From the NCBI GenBank assembly GCA_022712735.1, contig JAFLKA010000170.1, positions 1 through 13,811 of the forward strand: 13,811 nt of DNA. The letters are read 5' to 3'. The notes below the pieces were generated by a model that was given only the letters and a program-made list of their open reading frames with translations, was not told where the DNA came from and did no database searches. Of this stretch, positions 6,626-13,248 are shown piece by piece. Origin of the DNA: Marinosulfonomonas sp. (GTDB lineage: Bacteria > Pseudomonadota > Alphaproteobacteria > Rhodobacterales > Rhodobacteraceae). Within the stretch, counting starts at the first letter, position 1; each line of letters starts with the position of its first letter. Position numbers and translations under genes: made by a program.

Positions 6626-7126
6626 ATGAAAATTAGATTTTTTCCAACAATTGCATTAACTGCTTCTTTGATCTCAGCAAATGCTGCTGCGGCTCTGGAC
6701 AGCGTTCCAGAATTGTCGCTTAACATCGCCACGCGCATGGTGGCAGCTTGCGAAGTGAAAGCAATTGATGAAGGTTGGCTCATGAACATTGCCGTTGTCG
6801 ACAGAGGCGCAAATCTCTTGGCATTTGCTCGTATGAACAATGCATTTCTAGGGAGTATTGAAATCTCGATCAATAAGGCAAAAACCTCGGCGCGGTTCCC
6901 ATGGCCAACACGGTTCTTTGGTGATTTATCCTTTGGACAAGATGGCCAGCCTGGTGGTTTGCCAGGCATTGCTTTTGTTGATGAAGTAGTGGCCTTTGCC
7001 GGTGGTTTACCTATTACGGCCGGAGACGTTCAGATTGGTGGCATCGGCGTGAGTGGTGGGACTGCAGATCAGGACGAAACCTGCGCTCAGGCAGCACTTG
7101 ACGCTGTTAGTTCAGATCTTAATTAA
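6626..7126 (+). CDS. Secreted GlcG/HbpS-like (heme-binding-type) protein
   Basis: A 166-residue protein of the GlcG/HbpS family (PF03928-type fold). Family members have been linked to heme binding and to glycolate or alcohol oxidation operons. The first 22 or so residues form a signal peptide: basic MKIRFF, hydrophobic TIALTASLIS, then ANAAAA for cleavage, so it is probably periplasmic. The mature part shows the family pattern MNIAVVDRGANLLAFARMN, GLPGIAFVDEVVAFAGGLPI and IGGIGVSGGTADQDETCAQA. The start at 6626 has AGGGAAG (6610-6616) at 9 nt. The next gene is a truncated GMC oxidoreductase, a common partner of GlcG-like proteins, so its original partner may be lost here. Confidence 0.82.
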   Translation: MKIRFFPTIALTASLISANAAAALDSVPELSLNIATRMVAACEVKAIDEGWLMNIAVVDRGANLLAFARMNNAFLGSIEISINKAKTSARFPWPTRFFGDLSFGQDGQPGGLPGIAFVDEVVAFAGGLPITAGDVQIGGIGVSGGTADQDETCAQAALDAVSSDLN

Positions 7127-7274
7127 CCAAAAACGAGAGGTTTAGACCTATATAAGGGGGATCCGCATTTGGTTATCCAGGCCTTTTTATTCAACAATTT
7201 ATTCGGCAACGTTTCCAGTCGAATAGGTTTTTTGGGATTGACCGCACGACGCCCGTTTGAACCACCATCTGTAA

Positions 7275-8072
7275 AAAGCGCTCGTTGTCTGCATGGCGGG
7301 AAATTCGATCGAAAGCCCGCGGCGGCTACTCAACTCTGCCTCGGAAATGTTCCCTGACGGGCTGGCCAATTCCTCGGGACAGGTTGGCAAGAACTATATG
7401 AACCACACCACCGGCGGCGTCTATGCGGCTATGCCTGAAAAGGTGCATATGTTCCGTGGCACCTCGGTTGCTGGTATCGTTGGTGATGAGGTGCGCAATG
7501 ATCCCGCACGTGGGTTCAATGGTGGCTACTATCTTGAGTTCCTCTCGCTGGGGCTGCCGTTCATGGCGGCCTTCCTGGAGCCTGACAATACCGGCTGGGG
7601 ACGCAGCGTTGCCGGGGCACTTGAAAACTATGACAAGATGTCAGGTGTTTGGGTGCTTGGCGAGGACCTTGCACAGGAGCAAAATGCGATCACGCTGCAC
7701 GACAGTGACGTCGATCAATACGGGTTGCCGGTGCCGGTTGTGGCCAAGACCCCGCACAATAATGACTACGAGATGACGGCACATGCCTATGAGACAACCG
7801 CGCAAATCTACGAAGCTGTAGGTGCCACGGATGTCTATGAGCTGCCCGCGTATCCTGCGACCCACAATATGGGTACGAACCGGATGCATGCAGATGCCGA
7901 CAAAGGGGTCGTCAACACCTACGGACAGGCCCATGACATCGACAACCTGTTTGTTTCTGATGGCAGTCAATTCACATCGTCAGGGGCCTGCAACCCTACA
8001 CTGACGATTGTGGCATTGGCAATCCGTCAGGCGGAGTACATCGCACAGGAAATGAGCGCTCAGAACATCTGA
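7275..8072 (+). pseudogene. GMC-family oxidoreductase, N-terminal half deleted
   Basis: Only the C-terminal part of a flavin-dependent alcohol/sugar oxidoreductase remains. The frame is closed by a TAA at 7272-7274, and recognisable homology begins right after it (KALVVCMAGNSIESPRRLL). The GMC C-terminal domain is complete: THNMGTNRMH holds the catalytic histidine (residue 191 counted from ATG 7293), and SSGACNPTLTIVALAIRQA holds the second active-site residue, N234. The N-terminal GxGxxG FAD-binding fold and roughly 270-300 residues of a usual 530-570 are absent. The ATG at 7293 has no ribosome binding site. The 148 bp before it (7127-7274) has no matching GMC sequence in any frame, which points to a deletion or rearrangement breakpoint near 7272. 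Confidence 0.85.
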
Positions 8073-8092
8073 GCAGGGGCTCTCCCTGAACT

Positions 8093-8124
8093 CGGTCGGG
8101 CCTTCGTGCCCAGCCGTTTTTTTT
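8093..8124 (+). terminator. Rho-independent terminator after the GMC remnant
   Basis: A 9-position stem (8093-8101 with 8108-8116, one wobble and one mismatch) with a CTTCGT loop is followed by eight T residues (8117-8124). It ends plus-strand transcription just before the convergent acoR stop at 8131. Confidence 0.78.
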
Positions 8125-8130
8125 GGTATC

Positions 8131-9867
8131 TTATTCGGGGCGTTGCAAACTCTCGGACGCAATCCATCGATTGATTGTTGCCCGGCTTTTACCCAACAAG
8201 CGGGCAGCTTTGGTGACATTCCAATTCGTGCTATCCAGTGCGTCACGCAAGGCTGCGCGGGTCACAGCCGTTTCGGGTTGAACACTCGAAACAGACAAGC
8301 GGTCAGGCAGGTCTGTCACATTGATCCGCCGCCCGTTTCCACATATCAGAGCTTCCCGAACAACCGCACGCATTTCTCGCGTGTTTCCGGGCCAGTCGTA
8401 ATTGATCAGCACATCCTTGGCTGAATTCGTTACCTCTATGGGGTCTTCAATGTCATGCGCAATCACATTGTCCAGCACGGCTTCCCGGTCTCGCATGCGT
8501 AGAGGTGGCAACTCCAACACGGACTGGCCCACCAGATACAAAAGATTGCGTGGCATCGCATCGTCCGCCTCAAGATCGGCCCAGGATTTCCCTGCCGTGA
8601 ACAACAGGACCGGCTTTTGGTTGCGACTTACGCCATTCGACTCGCTTTCGTCCATGTCGAGAAAATGTTCCAACTCAAGCTGCGCCTTGGCGTTCAAACT
8701 ATCGATATTGCGCAGAATGAGGGTTGGTGTCACTTTGTTGATAGGGTATTCGCTTAGGAAGCGCAGGCTCTTGAGAGCCTCCGCCAAATCTGTTTCAGAC
8801 CCGGGCCTCATCGCATCAAACGAAAGGCTCATTGGAGAGTTTAGTCCCTGATCTTCGAGAAGAGCGCGCGCGAAATCCTCCGCTCCGACACCCGGCTCAC
8901 CACATATGAGAATGGGAACGCGATGGGCCACCAATTTCCGCGCGCGTTCGGCAAGAATGGGCAGGCCACCGCCCTCGGCGACCAGACGGCCAAGCCTCGC
9001 GTCTTTTTCAATGCGCGCTGGAATTCGGGGCTGTGAGTGTTGGGACACTCGGCGCCTCGGGGGTATCGCAGCAGGGCTGCGCACGTTGATATCAAGGTCC
9101 TGCAGGTCTGAGAGATGCCGCCCAATGAGGTTCTGGTGCGCTGCGGGGCGCGCCGTGTCGCGCCACAGAGGTAGGTGTGACACCACAAATCCTTCTTCGT
9201 CGCAAGCGACCAGCGTTTCAAAGCGACGCGGCGAGACCGGATCGCGAGACGCAATGCGCGCAGTCATCTTTTCAGCATGAAAGTTGCGAAAAAGGCGAGT
9301 TTGGAATTGGCGGGATGCACGCCGCAATGCCTGTTCGCAAAAAGCGATCTCTTCTTGCCGGCGGTTGACAGACCCGACCAAAGTGATCGTTCCGATCAGA
9401 TTGTTCTCGGAATCTGTTAGGGGCGCTGTGCTACAGGCAAAGTCTGCAAAACAATTGTAAAAGTGATCTTCACCACGCACCGTAACGACACGTCCTGACT
9501 GCATCGACAAACTGATACCACTCGTGCCCGCGATACGTTCGTCCCACATCCCGCCTTTGACAAGTCCGCTGCGCTGGAATTCTGCCTCCAACCCCTCGGG
9601 TGAATAAGACTCGATCACAATCCCATCAGAATCCGATATCAGAAGGCAATACCGTGACTGATTTGGCAATAGTGCAGCTTTGTCCACCTCCGATACCGCA
9701 CCACCGATCTGGTCAAGAAACCGCTCTCTACGTTGGCCGATTTCATTGCTCTGTAATCTCAAAATCGGGGTTCTAGTGCTAGACGCCAGCTTGTGTTTCG
9801 CCAAACTGCGTTCCTTGGAGGATCTAATCAATTTCTCAATTGTAGATCTTTGTAAGAAATTGGACAT
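8131..9867 (-). CDS. acoR: AcoR-type GAF/AAA/Fis regulator with degenerate ATPase domain
   Basis: A 578-residue protein with the AcoR layout: sensory GAF-like region at about 60-170 (GIVIESYSP, AGTSGISLSM, EDHFYNCFADFACSTAPL), AAA domain at about 290-500 and Fis helix-turn-helix at 537-572 (NVTKAARLLGKSRATINRWI). The AAA domain is degenerate. Walker A is GEPGVGAE (323-330), with Ala329 replacing the lysine. Walker B reads TLILRNID, with R386-N387 replacing the Asp-Glu pair. No GAFTGA loop exists between them. WPGNTRE (492-498) is kept. It should therefore not hydrolyse ATP or open sigma54 complexes; a sigma70 activator or repressor is more likely. The start at 9867 is set by GAGGAG 8 nt upstream (9876-9881); a longer frame from 9915 lacks a site. 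Confidence 0.88.
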   Translation of the reverse strand: MSNFLQRSTIEKLIRSSKERSLAKHKLASSTRTPILRLQSNEIGQRRERFLDQIGGAVSEVDKAALLPNQSRYCLLISDSDGIVIESYSPEGLEAEFQRSGLVKGGMWDERIAGTSGISLSMQSGRVVTVRGEDHFYNCFADFACSTAPLTDSENNLIGTITLVGSVNRRQEEIAFCEQALRRASRQFQTRLFRNFHAEKMTARIASRDPVSPRRFETLVACDEEGFVVSHLPLWRDTARPAAHQNLIGRHLSDLQDLDINVRSPAAIPPRRRVSQHSQPRIPARIEKDARLGRLVAEGGGLPILAERARKLVAHRVPILICGEPGVGAEDFARALLEDQGLNSPMSLSFDAMRPGSETDLAEALKSLRFLSEYPINKVTPTLILRNIDSLNAKAQLELEHFLDMDESESNGVSRNQKPVLLFTAGKSWADLEADDAMPRNLLYLVGQSVLELPPLRMRDREAVLDNVIAHDIEDPIEVTNSAKDVLINYDWPGNTREMRAVVREALICGNGRRINVTDLPDRLSVSSVQPETAVTRAALRDALDSTNWNVTKAARLLGKSRATINRWIASESLQRPE

Positions 9868-10058
9868 TCCAGTATCTCCTCGTACCAATGCGGATTGGGC
9901 AGGCGGGCTTGTCATCTAAAATGTCGCGCAGTTCATCCTTAGAGTCCAATTTTCATTCTGTTTATTGAGTGGGCGGTATCTTGGCCAGCATCTTCGCGTC
10001 GATCCATTCGACGTTCAAAAATTTGCATGCATTACGCGAGGGGCCTTTCTTAAGTCCT

Positions 10059-10314
10059 TCAGGACAACTCTTCGAGAGCAGCCAAAGCACGACCGCCATA
10101 GACCACGGAGGTGAAACACGATGCAGTCTTCACATCGGATTGTGATCGAGATCGAAAAGGCCATGAGCTCTTTCACTTTACTGCTCAAAGAGCCCTCGGC
10201 TGATGCTGACTTCACCAATTGGCTGTAAGGGGTCATCGTTGTTGGGATGACTTTGAAAAGGGCACCGACACGTTTGTCTATTGCGGCGGCGTGTTCTTCA
10301 TAGCTCTGGGTCAT
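10059..10314 (-). pseudogene. Carboxymuconolactone decarboxylase/AhpD-like gene with internal deletion
   Basis: The frame starts at ATG 10314 (MTQSYEEHAAAIDKRVGALF) behind an AGGAA site. It carries the family core TKEL-like KVKELMAFSISITIR followed by the thiol motif CEDCIVFH (C61, C64, H68). After HLRG at residue 71 the homology jumps: the expected ending VYGGRALAALEELS, with stop at 10059-10061, is found in a different frame starting at about 10103. Roughly 27 family residues are missing and the frame is shifted, so the product is a 70-residue stub with a nonsense tail. The open frame continues upstream to 10503, but that part does not look like coding sequence. Such genes often sit beside acetoin or alcohol oxidation clusters; their role there is not certain. 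Confidence 0.8.
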
Positions 10315-10493
10315 TTCCTGGATTCTCAATCTCTGTTTAAACGAGACACATTGTGTGACGAGACCGCCTTTTCGTGAGCGCTCGTACGATGTTCTGTATT
10401 TATTTAAGGAATATCGCCGAGATTTCTGCCGCGTGGAAGCGCCAATAAGTGTAGTAAATAACTGCATGGGAAAGTGTCCCATTTCTTTGCGGC

Positions 10494-10513
10494 TGAGACA
10501 CATTTTCGTCTCA
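10494..10513. promoter_or_regulatory. Dyad TGAGAC-N8-GTCTCA, candidate operator
   Basis: TGAGAC at 10494-10499 and GTCTCA at 10508-10513 form a perfect 6-bp inverted repeat, about 180 bp upstream of the CMD remnant. The half-sites match those found 5' of acoA at 2383-2406. The related CGAGACACATTGTGTGACGA at 10342-10361 may be a further degenerate copy. Regulation by AcoR is a guess from shared position relative to its cluster. Confidence 0.38.
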
Positions 10514-10664
10514 TCCGATTGGATATCTTGGCATAGATTCTGTGAACTGGGTTTTGAGAATGAATTACGCAGACAAATTAGCCTATTCGAAAACCATTTT
10601 CCGCCGACTATGGGTGCCCTATGATGCTATGGTCGAAAGCTTCGGCAGTAAGGGTTGAGCACCG

Positions 10665-10701
10665 ATCAGATTGCTGAGGTTTTCGGCATCAGCAATCTGA
10701 T
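10665..10701. repeat. Perfect 13-bp inverted repeat with 11-nt loop
   Basis: ATCAGATTGCTGA at 10665-10677 is exactly complementary to TCAGCAATCTGAT at 10689-10701. The plus strand continues only TTGG, so it is a poor intrinsic terminator. No gene ends immediately beside it. It could be a leftover mobile-element or attachment-site structure, or a hairpin RNA element. Confidence 0.6.
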
Positions 10702-11028
10702 TTGGTGAATTGGAGGCTGTGGATGACTGGTGTGGATAGGCAAATGGGCCGCCGTTGGTGACTTACTAGCTTCATCTCAAAGCCCGCTAACGAGATAAAC
10801 CAGAGAACTCCACACCTGCAGCGAAAGTCCGGAATCCACTGCCTCGGCTTTTTGCTACAGTCGCACTGCGCTGAAAGCTGACATAGAGACGGTTGGTGCC
10901 GATAGTCGCTTTGTCCGATTTGGGCCGTTTCCACCGGCAATTTGGTTGGGGCGAATGTCGTGGAAGGGCTCATAGCCGCCATCCTCCTATCTTGATCTGC
11001 AAGCTATAGAGTGCATAAATCCCCCTCT

Positions 11029-11187
11029 TCACTCCTCCCGAATCCCCCGCAACGCCTCCTTCGTCCCGCCCCACGCCCATTTGGGGTCTTCCTTGCACAT
11101 CTGGAACTTGAACTTATTTGTGACGACAAACCCACCTAACTCAAAATCGGCGGCCCATCTTTGTCCTCTTGCGCATCCCCAGCATCT
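11029..11187 (-). pseudogene. Orphan C-terminal reading frame, product unknown
   Basis: A 52-codon frame with no usable start ends at a TGA (11029-11031). Its last 39 residues look like genuine protein, including FVVTNKFKFQMCKEDPKWAW and KEALRGIREE, with strongly GC-ending codons. Its upstream part overlaps the 3' end of the DUF2892 gene in another frame, and a stop lies at 11188-11190. I do not recognise the family. It is best read as the tail of a gene whose front was lost, with the junction near 11160. Confidence rests on composition alone. Confidence 0.4.
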
Positions 11188-11441
11188 TCACTGCCGCATT
11201 GCCCACAGCACACACCGCTTTTATGCGGGTCTTCATCCGCATCGCTGCCGCCAAACATCGCGCCAAAGATTGTATAAATCGGACAATATGACATCGCCGC
11301 CGTCACCAGCATAACCGCCGCCACAACCAGCGCGATAATCCCGATGGTGCCGTCCAGTTTACCCATGAAATAGGGAATAACCAGCGCCGCCGCAAACACA
11401 AGGCGGGCAATCCGTTCGCCTGATCCAATATTCTTTTTCAT
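11136..11441 (-). CDS. DUF2892 (YgaP-like) inner-membrane protein with cysteine-rich tail
   Basis: A 101-residue membrane protein. It starts with basic MKKNIGSGERIARL, then two hydrophobic segments at about residues 11-27 and 32-50. These are followed by SYCPIYTIFG (C53), the motif that ends DUF2892 domains, including the membrane part of the YgaP rhodanese. The tail is hydrophilic and acidic with CCGQCG (C78, C79, C82), which could bind metal or react with sulfur species; this is inferred only from the cysteines. The start at 11441 is preferred because GGAG lies 6 nt upstream, inside the first codons of a longer frame from 11453. It points away from gltX's 3' end, about 316 bp downstream of it. 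Confidence 0.78.
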   Translation of the reverse strand: MKKNIGSGERIARLVFAAALVIPYFMGKLDGTIGIIALVVAAVMLVTAAMSYCPIYTIFGAMFGGSDADEDPHKSGVCCGQCGSEDAGDAQEDKDGPPILS

Positions 11442-11757
11442 CTTCTTCTCCATAGTTCAAGCATGGTTACATTGATCGCGCTTGGCTTGTGGTGACACAC
11501 GGCTCGGCGGATTTCTGGGCACTGGATAACACCCTGCGGCGCCCGCCGGAATGCGACACTTGCAACAGCCGCAACACCCCATTCACGAACCGCATCGCAC
11601 GCAGTGTTAAACGGCCAATCAGCGGATTTTCCGCATATGGAATTCATATGGAAATCATATGCGGTTCATATACCTGAAATCTCCCGAACCCCCTGCATTA
11701 ACAGGCGATTCGCACCACCATCACCGATACCGTCAAAACCGGCCCAAAACCCGTTGC
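11442..11757. other. Intergenic region between gltX and the DUF2892 gene
   Basis: No gene is supported here. It contains the four-copy 11-bp repeat at 11634-11677 and must hold the DUF2892 promoter and the gltX 3' end. No strong intrinsic terminator is seen after gltX on the minus strand. Confidence 0.5.
11634..11677. repeat. Four tandem 11-bp units with CATATG cores
   Basis: CATATG begins at 11634, 11645 and 11656, and CATATA at 11667, exactly 11 bp apart. The first and third units also form a 9-bp perfect inverted repeat (CCGCATATG at 11631-11639 with CATATGCGG at 11656-11664). One-helical-turn phasing would put every core on the same DNA face. The array lies about 190-235 bp upstream of the DUF2892 start. 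Confidence 0.7.
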
Positions 11758-13080
11758 CTACCCGCGCTTCACATTCTGCAACAGCGGCAATAAATGCGAC
11801 ATATCCGGCCCGTGGTCCATTCCGGTCAGCGCCTTCCTTAACGGCATAAACAACCCGCGCCCTTTGCGCCCCGTGGCCTCTTTCACCGCCGTGGTCCAGA
11901 CACCCCAAGTGGTGTCGTCCCAGCCCCCGTCCGGCAGCAGCGCCATCGCCTCGGCCACGAACGATTTGTCCTCGTCATCTACCATCGGCGTGGCCCCGTC
12001 AAGGCACAGCGCCCACCATTCTTTCAGGTCATCCAGCACGGTGATATTCGCACTTGTCACGGCCCAGAACGCTTCGGCCATATCATCCGGCACACCCAGC
12101 GCCTTGATGGTGTCGGCCACATCGCCAAACGCCAGCGCCTGATTGTAATGCGCAGTCAGCGGGAACAGGTCGTCCACATCAAATTTGGTCGGCGCCGCCC
12201 CGAAATGCGACAGGTTAAACCCGTCCACAAGCTCAGTCATTTCGGTGCGCAACTCCACCGGATCAGAGGTGCCCAATCGCGCCATATGCGACAGCAACGC
12301 CATCGGCTGAATCCCCTGCGTCCGCAGGTCGCGCAGCGCCAATGTGCCCAACCGTTTTGACAGTGCTTCGCCCTGCGGTCCCGTCAGTAAAGAGTGATGC
12401 GCAAACGACGGAACCGTGCCGCCAAGTGCCTGAATTATCTGGATTTGTGTCGCCGTGTTGGTCACATGGTCCGACCCGCGCACAACATTGGTGATGCCGT
12501 AATCAATATCATCGCAAACCGACGCCAGCGTGTACAGGAACTGCCCATCGCCACGGATCAAAACAGGGTCCGAAACCGATGCTGCATCAATCGACAGATC
12601 ACCCAGAATACCATCGGTAAATTCTATCCGTTCCTGATCCAGCTTAAAGCGCCAATGCCCCGCCCCGCGCTCCTCGCGCAAGCGTTCTTTTTCAGCATCC
12701 GACAGCTCCAGCGCGGCGCGATCATACACCGGTGGTTTGCCCATATTCAGCAGTTTCTTGCGCTTCAAATCCAGCTCGACCGGCGTCTCGAAACACTCAT
12801 ACAGGCGCCCGCTGGCCCGCAGCTCATCCGCCGCTGCGTTGTACCGATCCAACCGGTCAGATTGCTTTTCCAGCCGGTCCCACGTCAGCCCCAGCCACTC
12901 CAGATCCTGCTTGATCCCGTCCGCGTATTCCTGTGTGGACCGCTCCGGATCGGTATCATCCAGCCTTAAAACAAAGGTGCCGCCAGCCTTGCGGGCAATC
13001 AGATAATTCATCAGCGCCGTGCGCAGATTGCCAACATGGATATAGCCGGTCGGGGATGGGGCGAAACGGGTGGTGGTCAT
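11758..13080 (-). CDS. gltX: Glutamyl-tRNA synthetase (glutamate--tRNA ligase)
   Basis: A 440-residue class I aminoacyl-tRNA synthetase that charges tRNA with glutamate in the cytoplasm. The nucleotide-binding HIGH motif is HVGN at residues 15-18, within RFAPSPTGYIHVGNLRTALM. VLRLDDTDPERS, RGDGQFLYTLASVCDDIDYG and VVRGSDH are diagnostic of GluRS/GlnRS. The KMSKS-equivalent loop is ALSKRLG at about 239-245. An alpha-helical anticodon-binding region forms the C-terminal third. Alphaproteobacteria often have two GluRS genes; the roughly 440-residue length fits one of these paralogues, so a second copy may exist elsewhere. The start is the only sensible ATG, although its ribosome binding site is weak. 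Confidence 0.95.
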   Translation of the reverse strand: MTTTRFAPSPTGYIHVGNLRTALMNYLIARKAGGTFVLRLDDTDPERSTQEYADGIKQDLEWLGLTWDRLEKQSDRLDRYNAAADELRASGRLYECFETPVELDLKRKKLLNMGKPPVYDRAALELSDAEKERLREERGAGHWRFKLDQERIEFTDGILGDLSIDAASVSDPVLIRGDGQFLYTLASVCDDIDYGITNVVRGSDHVTNTATQIQIIQALGGTVPSFAHHSLLTGPQGEALSKRLGTLALRDLRTQGIQPMALLSHMARLGTSDPVELRTEMTELVDGFNLSHFGAAPTKFDVDDLFPLTAHYNQALAFGDVADTIKALGVPDDMAEAFWAVTSANITVLDDLKEWWALCLDGATPMVDDEDKSFVAEAMALLPDGGWDDTTWGVWTTAVKEATGRKGRGLFMPLRKALTGMDHGPDMSHLLPLLQNVKRG

Positions 13081-13192
13081 GAATATGGTCCAATGCTTAC
13101 AGGTTTATCAGGCTCTTTAAGCGGTTTTGCGCAAATACGAAAGGGGCCTGCAAAAAACGGTGCCAAACACAAAACCGCGAGCACTGTCGTTA

Positions 13193-13221
13193 TACCACAT
13201 TTTCAAAACGCAATTGTGGTA
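13193..13221. promoter_or_regulatory. 7-bp inverted repeat in the gltX/MBL divergent promoter region
   Basis: TACCACA at 13193-13199 faces TGTGGTA at 13215-13221 across 15 nt, beginning 56 bp before the metallo-beta-lactamase-fold gene. TAAGAT at 13220-13225 overlaps its right arm and could be a -10 box. A regulator binding the dyad would cover that promoter. Confidence 0.33.
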
Positions 13222-13248
13222 AGATGGCAAAAATCGGAGGGCCATCAA

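Larger units (their letters stand above)
10315..11028. other. Gene-poor stretch beyond the CMD remnant
   Basis: About 700 bp with no gene I can support. It holds an operator-like dyad at 10494-10513 and a 13-bp hairpin at 10665-10701. GAGACACATT occurs twice (from 10343 and from 10495). A 32-codon frame at 10560-10658 has protein-like composition but no ribosome binding site. The rest is probably decayed coding DNA. Confidence 0.5.

Noticed and set aside
7785..7795. Further TGAGAC hexamer inside the GMC remnant
   Set aside because: Single unpaired copy in coding sequence, expected by chance in a window of this size.
9948..10032. Minus-strand frame reading NVEWIDAKMLAKIPPTQ after the CMD remnant
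   Set aside because: Looks protein-like but is too short and has no start or recognised family; could be another gene tail.
10315..10503. Upstream extension of the CMD-like frame to 10503
   Set aside because: The residues before MTQSYEEH do not resemble the family, are rich in Arg/Ser/Lys in a non-coding-like way, and the ATG at 10314 has its own AGGAA site.
10560..10658. 32-codon plus-strand ORF (MNYADKLAYSKTIFRRLWVP...) with plausible composition
   Set aside because: No convincing ribosome binding site, no recognised family, and very short; kept only as a possible remnant.
11666..11908. 80-aa minus-strand frame across the gltX 3' end
   Set aside because: Overlaps gltX in another frame, and the Gly/Ala-rich pattern is explained by gltX codon bias; the part beyond the gltX stop has no start of its own.
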